DNA from: Phreatobacter sp.
GTDB taxonomy: Bacteria; Pseudomonadota; Alphaproteobacteria; Rhizobiales; Phreatobacteraceae
Reading direction: 5' to 3'
Assembly: GCF_022843985.1 (NCBI RefSeq)
Contig: NZ_JALHMP010000009.1
Coordinates: forward strand, 82,572 to 146,571
DNA: 64,000 nucleotides
The stretch's first letter is position 1, and each line of letters starts with the position of its first letter. This document shows, one piece after another, positions 52,985 to 62,480 of the stretch. Below the pieces are notes generated by a model. It saw only the letters and a list, made by a program, of their open reading frames with translations. It was not told the DNA's origin and did no database searches. Both the position numbers and the translations under genes were made by a program.

Positions 52985-54517
52985 TCAGGCGCGTTTGCGA
53001 TGGGCGCGGCGGGCCGAGGCGAGGTCGATGGGCCGGTCGGGAATGGTGATGCGGAAGGTGGCGCCGAGCGTGCCCTCCGCCAGGGTGATCGTGCCGCCAT
53101 GGGCGCGCACCAGTTCGGCGGCGATGGCCAGGCCGAGGCCGGTGCCGCCGGGACGCGTCGAGCCCTGGAAGGCCTCGAACAGGTGCTGGCGGGCGCGCTC
53201 GGGCACGCCGGGACCGGTATCGGAGACCTCGATGACGGCGACGGCGCCCTCGCGCCGCCCGGCAATGCGGATGTGGTCGCGGGCGGGATCGTTGGGCGCG
53301 CGCGATTCGAGCGCCTGATGGGCGTTGCGGGCCAGGTTCAGGAGCACGCGGAAGAGATGGTCGGGATCGGCATCAAGGACGATCCCCTCCTCCACCGCCG
53401 TGACGAAGCCGATACGCGCCTCCTCGCCGAGCCCCATGGTCTCGCGCACCTCCTCGGCGAGCGCCGCCAGTTCCACCGGGCGGCGCTGGGGCGGGGCCTC
53501 GTGGGCGCGGCCATAGGAGAGCGTCGACTGGCAGAAGGCGATGGCGCGGTCGAGCGCCTGGATCATCTTCGGCGCGAAGCGCTGCACGGTGGGGTCGGGC
53601 ACATTGGCGAGCCGGTCCGAAAAGAGCTGCGCCGAGGCCAGCAGGTTGCGCAGGTCATGGTTGATCTTGGAGACGGCGAGGCCGAGGGCGGCGAGGCGCG
53701 AGCGCTGCGCCAGCATGTCGTGCAGGGAATGCTGCATGGACTGGAGCTCGTACTCGGCGACGCCGACCTCGTCCTTGCGGCCGGTGGGCACGATGGCCCG
53801 GCTGATGTCCTCCGGATTCTCGCGGAAGGCGATCATCGTGTTGGTGAGCCGCCGCATCGGGCGCACGAACATCAGGTGCAGCGTGACATAGACCAGTGCC
53901 GCCGACAGCACCGAGATGAACAGCGAATAGATCAGCAGGGTCTTGGAGAAGGCCAGCAGGGCGCGGCGCAGCGGCGTCTCGTCCATGACGATCTCGACGA
54001 AGTCGCCGGCGCGGCGGGCCTCGCCCATCACCCGCATGGTGCGCCCGTCCTCGGCGAAGAGCGTCGCGAAAGCCTCCGGAATCGAGCGGAAGATCGGCTG
54101 GTTGCGCATGTCGAAAGTCACACCGACCTCCGGCAGTTCGTCGGATGCGGCGAGGAGGCGACGGGCCGGGCCGGTTTTCAGGGCCACCGCCTTGGCACCG
54201 GTGCTGTCGAGGAGTTCGCGCACCAGGGCTTCCGGCACCATGCCGCTCGGCGCCGCCTCGAGGACGAGGGCGGCGGTGCGCCCGGCGGCCAGGCGGTCGT
54301 CGAGCCAGGAATTGCGGAAATTGGCCACCGCCGGCACATAGATGAGGACTTCGGCGATGAGAATGAACAGGGTCGTCAGGATCAGCAGCTTGCCGGAGAG
54401 GCCGACGCCGCGCGAGGGCACCGGCGCCGCCGCGTCCAGCACCGCCGGGTCGATGCCGGCCGGGCGCGGCAACGGTGCCGCGGTCCGGGCCTGGCGATCA
54501 TCCGTCCTGTCGTCCAT
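52985..54517 (-). CDS. Membrane sensor histidine kinase
   Basis: About 510 residues from MDDRTDDRQARTAAP at 54517. Two membrane helices (about 40-65 and 220-245) enclose a periplasmic sensor region, followed by a HAMP domain. The phosphoacceptor helix is VSKINHDLRNLLASAQL with His near 287. The ATPase domain has NLARNAHQAL, DTGPGVP and GGTGLGLAIA. No response regulator is adjacent, so its partner is elsewhere. It follows the flavin oxidoreductase gene by 22 bp. Confidence 0.93.
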   Translation of the reverse strand: MDDRTDDRQARTAAPLPRPAGIDPAVLDAAAPVPSRGVGLSGKLLILTTLFILIAEVLIYVPAVANFRNSWLDDRLAAGRTAALVLEAAPSGMVPEALVRELLDSTGAKAVALKTGPARRLLAASDELPEVGVTFDMRNQPIFRSIPEAFATLFAEDGRTMRVMGEARRAGDFVEIVMDETPLRRALLAFSKTLLIYSLFISVLSAALVYVTLHLMFVRPMRRLTNTMIAFRENPEDISRAIVPTGRKDEVGVAEYELQSMQHSLHDMLAQRSRLAALGLAVSKINHDLRNLLASAQLFSDRLANVPDPTVQRFAPKMIQALDRAIAFCQSTLSYGRAHEAPPQRRPVELAALAEEVRETMGLGEEARIGFVTAVEEGIVLDADPDHLFRVLLNLARNAHQALESRAPNDPARDHIRIAGRREGAVAVIEVSDTGPGVPERARQHLFEAFQGSTRPGGTGLGLAIAAELVRAHGGTITLAEGTLGATFRITIPDRPIDLASARRAHRKRA

Positions 54518-54539
54518 CCGGCGTTCCGTCAGTCCTGTC

Positions 54540-55934
54540 TCAGCCGAACCAGCGTAGCAGACGGATGGTCCGCCTGATCGAGGGATTCGACAACCGGTCC
54601 CCGAAATAGGCGATCGCGGCCCGTCTGCCCATGTCCGATACGCTCGGATAGGGCAACTGGATGGCAGCAAGATGGTGGACCTTCAGGCCGGCGCCGATGG
54701 CGAGGGCGATGGGCGCGGCGATCGCCGCCGCATCCCGCCCGAGAATCGCCGCCCCGACCATGCGCCCCTTGGCCGTGACGATCAGCTTCACATGGCCCTC
54801 CAAAGCCCCGGCGTCGCCGGCCGGCAAGCTCGCCGCGGCGGGCAGGCGCAGGACGCGGCAGCGCGGGTCACGGCGCCGCGCCTCGGTCTCGCCGAGGCCC
54901 AGTTCGACGACGGCCGGCGTGGTGTGGGCGAGGCGCATGGGCAGGAGGTCGCCGCCGCGCACCGCCTTGCGGAAGAGGATGTTCTGCGCCACCAGCGCGC
55001 CCTGGCGTGCGGACAGGCCGGCATCGGCCGCCGGGTCGCCCGTCTCGCCGAGGGCGAAGATGCGCCGGTTCGCCGTCAGCAGCGCAGCATCGACCGGAAT
55101 GCCCGCCGGCCCGTGGACGATGCCGGCTGCCTCGAGGCCGAGCGCCGCGAGGGCTGGCAACCGTCCGGCCGAGACCAGGACATGCGAGACGACCAGGGCC
55201 CCGTCCTCGTTTCCCCGGCTGGCCTGGAGGGCGATGCCGTCGGCCTGGGGCGCCACGCCGGTGACGCGCGCCTGTTCGAAGAGCGCGACCCCGTCGGCAA
55301 CGAGCCGGTCGCGCAGGGCGGCGGCCATGTCGGCGTCGAAGCCCGGCAGCAGGCCTTCGGCGGCGAAGAGGCTGACGCGGGCGCCTAGCCGGCGGAAGCC
55401 CTGGGCAAGGGCGGCGGCGGCGGCATCGCCGCCGATGACCGCGAGATGGGACGGCAGCACGGCGAGATCCCAGACCGTGTCCGTCGTCAGCACGGGGATG
55501 TCGGCCAGGCCGGGGATCGTCGGCATCTGCGGCTGCGAGCCGGTGGCGATGACGAAGCGGCGGGCCTGGACGACGCGCCCTCCCGCCGCGATGCTGCGCG
55601 GGCCGGTGAAGGTCGCCGCGCCCTCGATGACGCGGATGCCGGCCGCGGCGAGGCGGTGCGAGGCCTCTTCCACGGCGTGACGGCGCACGGCCGCCGCGAC
55701 CCGGTCTTGCACCGCCGGCCAGGAGCAGACGGCCGCCTCGGCGGTCGCGTCGCGCAGCACGGTGAGGCGCAGCGCCAGTCCCTGGAGGGTCAGGCCCGCC
55801 GCAGGAGGCCGGATCAGCGCCACCGGTGCGCCCCAGGCGGCGAGCGTCAGGGCGACGGAGAGACCGCCGGGATCATCGCCGACGATGCAGGCATCCACGG
55901 TGTCGACGGGCAGAAGGGAGGCGGCGGTGCTCAT
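54540..55934 (-). CDS. Mercuric reductase/dihydrolipoamide dehydrogenase-like flavoprotein lacking the redox cysteines
   Basis: 464 residues. The FAD site is degenerate (ACIVGDDPGGLSVAL). A second nucleotide site (HLAVIGGDAAAAALAQGFRR), the FVIATGSQPQMP block, FALGETGD and the C-terminal dimer domain (LPYPSVSDMGRRAA) place it in the group I disulfide oxidoreductase fold. The expected CxxxxC after the FAD site is absent (RPPAAGLTLQGLALRLT), so disulfide chemistry is unlikely. The real acceptor is unknown. Confidence 0.85.
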   Translation of the reverse strand: MSTAASLLPVDTVDACIVGDDPGGLSVALTLAAWGAPVALIRPPAAGLTLQGLALRLTVLRDATAEAAVCSWPAVQDRVAAAVRRHAVEEASHRLAAAGIRVIEGAATFTGPRSIAAGGRVVQARRFVIATGSQPQMPTIPGLADIPVLTTDTVWDLAVLPSHLAVIGGDAAAAALAQGFRRLGARVSLFAAEGLLPGFDADMAAALRDRLVADGVALFEQARVTGVAPQADGIALQASRGNEDGALVVSHVLVSAGRLPALAALGLEAAGIVHGPAGIPVDAALLTANRRIFALGETGDPAADAGLSARQGALVAQNILFRKAVRGGDLLPMRLAHTTPAVVELGLGETEARRRDPRCRVLRLPAAASLPAGDAGALEGHVKLIVTAKGRMVGAAILGRDAAAIAAPIALAIGAGLKVHHLAAIQLPYPSVSDMGRRAAIAYFGDRLSNPSIRRTIRLLRWFG

Positions 55935-56092
55935 GGCGCAGTTGTGGGATGAGCGGCGAGCGATGTCGAGAGCCGCGCCGTCCGACCAGCCGTCGCGGGC
56001 TGTGTGCCGTCATCGACCTGTCGTCTGCCCGTAGGCGTCGCGTCATCCGCGATGTGCAAAACGACGTCGTGACCTCTCATCCCGGAGTTTCC

Positions 56093-57430
56093 ATGCGCGC
56101 TCTCGTTCTGCTGGCCGGCCTCATGGCTGCCAGCCCCGCCTTCGCCGATGCGGAATTTCCCGCGTCCCTCGCCGGCCATGCCATCCTGCCGGCCGAGACC
56201 TTCATCGCCCCGCCGGCCGATGCCCCGGCCGACCTGCAGGTCTCCGGCAAGTTCACCGGCGCTGCCCGCGCCGATGCGCCCGGCACGATCATGGGCCGCT
56301 CCGCCGGCCGGCCGACCGGGGTGTCGCTGCCCTTCCGCGGCCAGCCGGTCCAGGGCCATTCCGGCATCCGCCGCATGGCGGATGGCAGCTACTGGGTGCT
56401 GACCGATAACGGCTTCGGCAACAAGCGCAATTCGCCCGACGCCATGCTCTTCCTCAGCCATTACCGCATCGACTTCGAGAAGGGCACGTTCGAGCGCCTC
56501 GCCACGGTGTTCCTGTCCGACCCCGACAAGAAGGTGCCGTTCCGCATCGCCAACGAGGCGACCGACCGGCGTTACCTGACCGGCGCCGATTTCGACCCCG
56601 AGAGCTTCCAGATCATCAACGGCAAGATCTGGATCGGCGAGGAATTCGGGCCCTTCCTCATCCGCGCCGACATGACCGGCAAGATCGAGGCGGTGTTCGA
56701 GACCATGATCGACGGCCAGGTCGTCCGTTCGCCCGACCATCCGGCGATGGTCTCGCCGGCCATCCCGAGCGCGTCGATGGATTTCCGCGTCCGCCGCACG
56801 AAAGGCTTCGAGGGCATGGCGGCCTCGCCGGACGGGCGTTTCCTCTACCCGCTGCTGGAAGGCGCGCTGTGGGATCCGGCCACCCGGGCCCTGGAGCAGG
56901 TCGACGGGCGCGAATATCTGCGCATCCTCGAATTCGACGTCGCCGCCGGCCGCTACACCGGTCGCCACTGGAAATATGTCCTCGACGCCAACGGCCTGTC
57001 GATCGGCGACTTCAACATGATCGACGCCACGACGGCGCTGATCATCGAGCGTGACGACAACGAGGGCGTGCCGGAGCGGGCCTGCCCCGCCGGCCAGCGG
57101 GCCGAGAACTGCTTCCATGCCCTGCCGCGCATCAAGCGCGTCTGGAAGATCGAGATGACGGAGGCCAATGCCGGTAACGCCGTGCGCAAGATCGGCTTCA
57201 TCGACCTGCTGAAGATCCGCGATCCGAACAACCGCGCGCGCGTGCCGCTGTCGGGCGGTTACTTCCAGTTCCCGTTCTTCACCATCGAGAATGTCGACGT
57301 GGTCGATGCCGACCACATCATCGTCGGCAACGATAACAACCTGCCCTTCTCGTCCAGCCGCGACCCCAACAAGGCCGACGGCAACGAGATGGTGCTGCTG
57401 CGCGTGCCGGAATTCCTGCGCGCCCGCTGA
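56093..57430 (+). CDS. Exported esterase-like/phytase-fold protein
   Basis: 445 residues from MRALVLLAGLMAASPAFA (signal peptide) at 56093, with GGAG upstream. The body follows the esterase-like activity of phytase family: GHSGIRRMADGSYWVLTDNG, GADFDPESFQI, IGEEFGPFLIRAD, KGFEGMAASPDGRFLYPLLE and NNLPFSSSRDPNKADGNEM. It is periplasmic or secreted; members are thought to hydrolyse phosphoesters. It is divergent from the flavoprotein gene and convergent with the FkbM gene. Confidence 0.9.
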   Translation: MRALVLLAGLMAASPAFADAEFPASLAGHAILPAETFIAPPADAPADLQVSGKFTGAARADAPGTIMGRSAGRPTGVSLPFRGQPVQGHSGIRRMADGSYWVLTDNGFGNKRNSPDAMLFLSHYRIDFEKGTFERLATVFLSDPDKKVPFRIANEATDRRYLTGADFDPESFQIINGKIWIGEEFGPFLIRADMTGKIEAVFETMIDGQVVRSPDHPAMVSPAIPSASMDFRVRRTKGFEGMAASPDGRFLYPLLEGALWDPATRALEQVDGREYLRILEFDVAAGRYTGRHWKYVLDANGLSIGDFNMIDATTALIIERDDNEGVPERACPAGQRAENCFHALPRIKRVWKIEMTEANAGNAVRKIGFIDLLKIRDPNNRARVPLSGGYFQFPFFTIENVDVVDADHIIVGNDNNLPFSSSRDPNKADGNEMVLLRVPEFLRAR

Positions 57431-57455
57431 TCGCGGCAACCTGTTCCGTCCAGAA

Positions 57456-57480
57456 GGGGCCCGGCTTTGGCCGGGCCCTT
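57456..57480 (+). terminator. Rho-independent-type terminator between convergent genes
   Basis: GGGCCCGGC (57457-57465), loop TTTG and GCCGGGCCC (57470-57478) form a 9-bp perfect stem, extended by G-T and A-T pairs. It lies 25 bp after the plus-strand stop and 5 bp before the end of the minus-strand FkbM gene, and may serve both. Confidence 0.75.
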
Positions 57481-57485
57481 GCGTT

Positions 57486-58214
57486 TCAGGCCGAGAGCGG
57501 CGCCGTCTTTGTCATCCGGGTCAGGTTGCGGCGGACGGCGAAGATGCGGCCCCAGGCATCGCCCTTCAGGTCCTGGCGATAGCCGGTGTAGCCGAGGAGC
57601 TCGTCCCAGGCGAATTCCTCGTCGTGGAGCAGATCGAATTCGGCGGCCAGGGTTGCCCGGATCTGCGCGCGGTTCTTCCGGTTCTGGAACTCGAGCAGAA
57701 CCAGCGATGTGCGTGACAGGTCGAGATGGGCCAGCACCTCGCCCTCGCCACCCTCGATGTCGATCTTGACCACGTCGGCGGAGGGCAGCGAGGTGGGGTC
57801 GACCACGTCGACCTCGTAGGTCTCCACCAGCGTTCCCGCGGCGAAAGTGTCGCCGGAATAGGCGGCGAGGCCCGACTCGCCGTCGCCGGCGAAGCGGCTG
57901 TGGAATGTCGCCTTCGTCTGACCGCCGGGAAACAGCGCGGCATTGACGATGGTGATGTCGCGGCGTCCCGCCGTGTTCTGCTTCAGGAACTCGAAAGTGC
58001 CCGGGTGGGGCTCGAAGGAGCGCACGTGGCTGCCAGGCCAGCGGGCCGAGGACCAGAGCGCGAAGGAACCGACATTGGCGCCGATGTCGAGAATGTCCAG
58101 CCCGACACCGTCGTAGTCGGCTTCGTACTCACCCTCGAGGACGTGGCGGATCGCCGCCGCCATCGGCTCGGGGCAGGCGACGGACATGGGAATGCGGGCG
58201 ACATAGCGGCTCAC
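57486..58214 (-). CDS. FkbM family methyltransferase
   Basis: About 242 residues from a GTG at 58214 behind AGGGAG; longer starts up to 58256 exist. SAM-binding motif LDILDIGANVGSFALW is followed by RSFEPHPGTFEFLKQN and the FkbM signature VVKIDIEGGEGEVLAHL. FkbM enzymes O-methylate sugars or polyketides. It lies 72 bp downstream of phnN on the same strand, so may be carried on the phosphonate transcript, although a functional link is not established. Confidence 0.9.
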   Translation of the reverse strand: MSRYVARIPMSVACPEPMAAAIRHVLEGEYEADYDGVGLDILDIGANVGSFALWSSARWPGSHVRSFEPHPGTFEFLKQNTAGRRDITIVNAALFPGGQTKATFHSRFAGDGESGLAAYSGDTFAAGTLVETYEVDVVDPTSLPSADVVKIDIEGGEGEVLAHLDLSRTSLVLLEFQNRKNRAQIRATLAAEFDLLHDEEFAWDELLGYTGYRQDLKGDAWGRIFAVRRNLTRMTKTAPLSA

Positions 58215-58286
58215 GGGTGCGGCTCCCTGACGAAGAGGTCGTGGGCGGTCTATCACGTTTTCCTCACGGCGTAGCGGGATCGCGCG

Positions 58287-58898
58287 TCAGAGGCCGTCGA
58301 TCGGCGACAGCGCACGCGTCACCACCGCCAGCAGGCGCTCGGTAGCGGCCTGTAGCGGGCCATCGTTGACGATCACCACGTCAGGCTCGACCGCTGCCGC
58401 GACCTTGCGCTCGACGCGGGCGGCGGCGTCGCCGTCGCTGGCGCGCCCGCGCGCGGCGACACGGGCGCGCAACACCTCGGGGGGCGCCGTGATCTCCACC
58501 ACGGTGACGTTGCGATAGCGCCGGCGGGCCACGGCCACCACCTCGCGCGAGACGTTGCAGACGGCGGTGCGGCCGCCATAGAGCGCATGGTCGATCACGG
58601 CGGGGATGCCGTAATGATGGCCATGGGCCGTCCAGGCCAGCGCAAAGCCGCCCGCCTCGGCGATGCGGAGGAACGTCGGCTCGTCGGCTTCCACATTGTC
58701 CTCGGTCGCGGAGGGCGGACGGGTGACGATGCGGCGGGGAAAGAGAACGCTGTCGCTGGCGGCGAGACGCTGGCGGACGGCGGCGAGCAGCGAGTCCTTG
58801 CCTGCCCCGCTCGGGCCGACCACGAGAACGAGCCGTCCCGGACCGATGGGGCGCTGCTCGGCGATCGGCCCGTCGTCCCCGCGCAGCCCCGGTGCCAT
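58287..58898 (-). CDS. phnN: Ribose 1,5-bisphosphate phosphokinase PhnN
   Basis: 203 residues from MAPGLRGDDGP at 58898, one base after the phnM stop. The P-loop is VVGPSGAGKDSLL, followed by RRIVTRPPSATEDNVEADEPTF and the HGHHYGIP substrate region, typical of PhnN. It phosphorylates ribose 1,5-bisphosphate to PRPP, the last recycling step of the C-P lyase route. Confidence 0.95.
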   Translation of the reverse strand: MAPGLRGDDGPIAEQRPIGPGRLVLVVGPSGAGKDSLLAAVRQRLAASDSVLFPRRIVTRPPSATEDNVEADEPTFLRIAEAGGFALAWTAHGHHYGIPAVIDHALYGGRTAVCNVSREVVAVARRRYRNVTVVEITAPPEVLRARVAARGRASDGDAAARVERKVAAAVEPDVVIVNDGPLQAATERLLAVVTRALSPIDGL

Positions 58899-58899
58899 G

Positions 58900-60057
58900 T
58901 CAGGCGATCCTGCGGCCGGTGCGCCAGACCTCGCGCACGACGGGCCTGTCGCCGACCAGGGCGACGCGGACCAGGTCGCCACGCTTGCCCACGGCGATTT
59001 CGCCCCGGTCGGTCATGCCGGTGGCTAGCGCCGGCTTCAGCGTCACCGTCTGGATGGCGCCCGCGAGCCCTCCGAGGGCGGCAATGTCGCGCAGGCCAAA
59101 GGCGCCATGGATCAGGCTGATCGGCACGTAGTCGGAGGACAGGATGTCGAGGACGCCGGCCGCGGCCAGGTCGACCGCCGAGACATTGCCGGAATGCGAC
59201 CCGCCGCGCACCACGTTGGGCGCGCCCATCAGCACCGAAATGCCCGCCGCGTGGGAAGCCCGCGCCGCTTCCACGGTGGTCGGAAACTCGGCGATGGAGA
59301 CGCGGTCGGCGACGGATTCCGCCACATGGTCGATGATCGTGTCGTCGTGGCTGGCGAGCGCGATGCCGGCCCGGTGGGCGAGGGCCACCAGACCGCGCTT
59401 GTTGGGGTCGCCAATCTCGGCGGCGCGGGCGCGGCGGTTGGCGAAGAGCTTGTCGAGATCGGCCTCCGACAGGCCGGTCTTGCCGCGGTAATAGGTGCGC
59501 AGCTTCTCCTCGTCGCGGAACTGGCGCTGGCCGGGGGTGTGGTCCATCAGCGACATGAGGCGGACGTCGAAGCGGGCGATGTAGCTTTCCGCCTCCTCGA
59601 CCACGCCGCGCGAGGGGATCTCGCAGCGCAGGTGGGTGTGATGGTCGGACCGCAGCAGGCCCGTACCCTTGGCCGTCTCGATGGCCTCCGACAGGTCGAG
59701 CAGGCCGTCGGCCGTGGTCGGCCGGTCGTCATCGGAGCCAATGCGCAGGCTGTCGAAGACGGTGGTGATGCCGGAGGAGGCGATCTGCGCATCATAGGCG
59801 AAGACGGCCGAGAGCGGATCCCAGTGCACCTTGGGGCGCGGCTGGTAATGCGGTTCGAGATGGTCGGTGTGCAGTTCGACCAGGCCGGGGATGAGCAGGT
59901 CCTCGCCGAGGTCGACGGCCCCGGCGCGCTGATGGTCGGCCTCGACGGCGACGATGATCCCGTCCTCCACCACCACGGTCGCCGCCGTCTCGCGGTCGGC
60001 GAGCACGACGTGGCGGGAGAAGAGTGTCAGCGAGCCGATATCGTCCGGGGTGGCCAT
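58900..60057 (-). CDS. phnM: Ribose 1-methylphosphonate 5-triphosphate diphosphatase PhnM
   Basis: About 385 residues from MATPDDIGSL at 60057, with AGGA 6 nt before; an ATG at 60069 overlaps the phnL stop. The amidohydrolase-fold metal motifs are LVELHTDHLEPH, LRSDHHTHLRCE, SLMDHTPGQRQF and ASHDDTIIDHV. It removes pyrophosphate from the triphosphate intermediate before C-P bond cleavage. It is in the phnL-phnM-phnN order. Confidence 0.95.
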   Translation of the reverse strand: MATPDDIGSLTLFSRHVVLADRETAATVVVEDGIIVAVEADHQRAGAVDLGEDLLIPGLVELHTDHLEPHYQPRPKVHWDPLSAVFAYDAQIASSGITTVFDSLRIGSDDDRPTTADGLLDLSEAIETAKGTGLLRSDHHTHLRCEIPSRGVVEEAESYIARFDVRLMSLMDHTPGQRQFRDEEKLRTYYRGKTGLSEADLDKLFANRRARAAEIGDPNKRGLVALAHRAGIALASHDDTIIDHVAESVADRVSIAEFPTTVEAARASHAAGISVLMGAPNVVRGGSHSGNVSAVDLAAAGVLDILSSDYVPISLIHGAFGLRDIAALGGLAGAIQTVTLKPALATGMTDRGEIAVGKRGDLVRVALVGDRPVVREVWRTGRRIA

Positions 60058-60065
60058 GGTCGTCC

Positions 60066-60770
60066 TCATGCGGCACTCGCGGCGAAGCGCGTGACGTCGA
60101 CGATGCGGGTGGCGACCCGCTCGCGGACGTCGTCGTCGTGAAAAATGCCGACGATGGCGGTGCCGGCCGCCTTCTTGGCTTCGATCAGTTCGACCACGGC
60201 TGCGCGATTCTTGGCGTCGAGGGAAGCGGTCGGCTCATCGAGCAACAGGATGGGATGGTCGGCGATAAAGCCGCGGGCAATGTTGACCCGCTGCTGCTCG
60301 CCGCCCGAAAAGGTCGCCGGCGGCAGGGACCACAGGCGTTCGGGCACGTTCAGGAGGGCCAGGAGCCGACGGGCGCGGGCCTGCGCCTCCTCGCGCCCGA
60401 GGCCGAAGGCGGTGGCTGCCTCTTCGACGACGGCGAGGGCCGGAACGCGCGGGATGACGCGCAGGAACTGCGAGACATAGCCGATGGTGGTGCAGCGCAG
60501 GGCCATGACGCGGCGTGGCGCGGCGGTGGCGACATCGACGGTCTCGTTCCGGTCGATCACCCGGATGGCGCCGCCATCGGCGCGGTAATTGCCGTAGATC
60601 ATCTTGAGGACGGACGACTTGCCGGCGCCCGAGGGACCACCGAGCACGACGCATTCGCCGGCCGCCACGTCGAGCGAGATGCCGGCGACGACCGGGATCA
60701 CCAGTCCGCCCTGCAGGTGCATGGTGAAGCTCTTGGCGAGACTGTCGAGGGCGAGGAGGGGCGCTGTCAT
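60066..60770 (-). CDS. phnL: Phosphonate C-P lyase system ATP-binding protein PhnL
   Basis: 234 residues. The ABC ATPase motifs are Walker A GGPSGAGKSSVLKM, signature FSGGEQQRVNIARGF, Walker B ILLLDEPTASLD and the H-loop GIFHDDD. PhnL is required with PhnG-PhnI for forming the methylphosphonate triphosphate. It begins 7 bp after phnK. Confidence 0.95.
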   Translation of the reverse strand: MTAPLLALDSLAKSFTMHLQGGLVIPVVAGISLDVAAGECVVLGGPSGAGKSSVLKMIYGNYRADGGAIRVIDRNETVDVATAAPRRVMALRCTTIGYVSQFLRVIPRVPALAVVEEAATAFGLGREEAQARARRLLALLNVPERLWSLPPATFSGGEQQRVNIARGFIADHPILLLDEPTASLDAKNRAAVVELIEAKKAAGTAIVGIFHDDDVRERVATRIVDVTRFAASAA

Positions 60771-60777
60771 GTCCGTC

Positions 60778-61566
60778 TCACGGCTGCAGGATGGAGGAGA
60801 CGAGGAGCTGGGTATAGGGCTCGCGCGGATCGTCCAGCACCTGGTCGGTCAGGCCGGTCTCGATGGCGCGGCCGTCCTTCATGACGAGGATGCGATGTGA
60901 CAGCAGGCGGGCGACCGCGAGGTCGTGGGTGACGACGATGGCGGCGAGGCCGAGATCGGCGACGAGGCCGCGCACGAGGTCGAGAAGGCGCGCCTGCACG
61001 GACACGTCGAGACCGCCGGTCGGCTCGTCCATGAAGACGAGGCGCGGGGCGGTGACGAGGTTGCGGGCGATCTGCAGGCGCTGGCGCATGCCCCCCGAAT
61101 AGGCGGTGGGGCGCTCGTCGATGCGGCCCGCATCGATCTCGACACGCTCCAGCCAGGTCTCGGCCTCGGTGCGGATCTTCCCGTAGTGCCGCCAGCCGAC
61201 CGCCATGAGCCTTTCGCCGACATTGGCGCCGGCCGAGACGCCCATGCGCAGGCCCTGTTCGGCATGCTGGTGGACGAAGCCCCAGTCGGTGCGGAAGAGG
61301 AAGCGCCGCTCGGCCTCGGAAAGCGTGAGGATGTCGCGGGTGACGCCGTCGCGCATCCGGTAGAGGACGCGCCCGTCGGAGGGTGCGAGCTGGCCGGAGA
61401 GCAGCTTCAGCAGCGTCGACTTGCCCGACCCGGATTCGCCGACCACGGCGAGGACCTCGCCGGGATAGAGCTCGAAGCCGACGTCGCGGCAACCGATGCG
61501 GGCACCGTAGAACTTGGTGACGGCCTCGGCGGTGAGGAGGGGGGCGTCGGTCATGGCGTTGGTCAT
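60778..61566 (-). CDS. phnK: Phosphonate C-P lyase system ATP-binding protein PhnK
   Basis: 262 residues from MTNAMTDAPLLTAEAV at 61566; MTDAP at 61554 is an alternative. Walker A is GESGSGKSTLLKLL, signature YSGGMRQRLQIARNL, Walker B LVFMDEPTGGLDVS. PhnK binds the C-P lyase core complex as an ABC-type ATPase dimer. Its start overlaps the phnJ stop in ATGA. Confidence 0.95.
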   Translation of the reverse strand: MTNAMTDAPLLTAEAVTKFYGARIGCRDVGFELYPGEVLAVVGESGSGKSTLLKLLSGQLAPSDGRVLYRMRDGVTRDILTLSEAERRFLFRTDWGFVHQHAEQGLRMGVSAGANVGERLMAVGWRHYGKIRTEAETWLERVEIDAGRIDERPTAYSGGMRQRLQIARNLVTAPRLVFMDEPTGGLDVSVQARLLDLVRGLVADLGLAAIVVTHDLAVARLLSHRILVMKDGRAIETGLTDQVLDDPREPYTQLLVSSILQP

Positions 61567-62480
61567 TCCGCCGCTCCCGCGATCGCCGCCGGCGCCTCGC
61601 CCAGCAGGGCGCCGCGATGGCCCTCGGCCCGGCGCTCCTCGCAATGGTCGGTGTCGGAGCAGACGAACATCCGCCCGCCGGCATCGTCGGTGATGACCTC
61701 GTCGAGATAGGTATGGGTTGCGCCGCAGAGGGCGCAGGCATGGTCGAACTTGGTCGGCTCGAAGGGGTGGTCGTCGAAATCGAGGGAGACGACCTTGGTG
61801 TGCGGCGGCAGGGCGTAGATGCGCTTCTCGCGGCCGGCGCCGAAGAGCTGCAGCGCGGCGCAGTCGTTCATCTTCGGGTTGTCGAATTTCGGTGTCGGCG
61901 AGGGGTCCATCACATAGCGGTCCTCGACCTTGACCGGATAGGCATAGGTCGTGGCGATATGGCCGTGGGTGGCGATGTCCTCGTAGAGTTTCACATGCAT
62001 GAGGCCGTAATCCTCGAGGGCGTGCATGACGCGCGTCTCGGTCTCGCGCGGCTCGAGGAAGCGCAGCGGCTCGGGGATCGGCACCTGGTAGACCAGCACC
62101 TGATCGGCCGTGAGCGTCTTCTCGGGGATGCGATGGCGGGTCTGGATGATGGTCGCCTCGGCCGTATGGGTGGTCGTTTCCACGCCTGAGGTCTTCTCGA
62201 AGAACTTGCGGATGGACACGGCATTGGTGGTGTCGTCGGCACCCTGGTCGATGACCTTGAGCCGGTCGGAGGCCCCCAGGATCGCCGCCGTGACCTGGAC
62301 GCCGCCCGTGCCCCAGCCATAGGGCATGGGCATTTCGCGCGAGGCGAAAGGCACCTGATAGCCGGGAATGGCAATGGCCTTGAGGATGGCGCGGCGGATC
62401 ATGCGCTTCGTCTGCTCGTCGAGATAGGCGAAGTTGTAGCCGCCGGCCGCAACCGTGCCGGATGTCGCCAGGGCGCTCAT
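61563..62480 (-). CDS. phnJ: Carbon-phosphorus lyase PhnJ (radical SAM)
   Basis: 305 residues from MSALATSGTVAAGGYNFAY at 62480. The C-terminal cysteines CALCGATH and FVCSDTDHC give the unusual PhnJ cluster motif CxxC...C plus the catalytic Cys. PhnJ cleaves the C-P bond of ribose 1-methylphosphonate 5-phosphate with a radical mechanism. ATGA overlaps on both sides show coupling to phnI and phnK. Confidence 0.97.
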   Translation of the reverse strand: MSALATSGTVAAGGYNFAYLDEQTKRMIRRAILKAIAIPGYQVPFASREMPMPYGWGTGGVQVTAAILGASDRLKVIDQGADDTTNAVSIRKFFEKTSGVETTTHTAEATIIQTRHRIPEKTLTADQVLVYQVPIPEPLRFLEPRETETRVMHALEDYGLMHVKLYEDIATHGHIATTYAYPVKVEDRYVMDPSPTPKFDNPKMNDCAALQLFGAGREKRIYALPPHTKVVSLDFDDHPFEPTKFDHACALCGATHTYLDEVITDDAGGRMFVCSDTDHCEERRAEGHRGALLGEAPAAIAGAAE

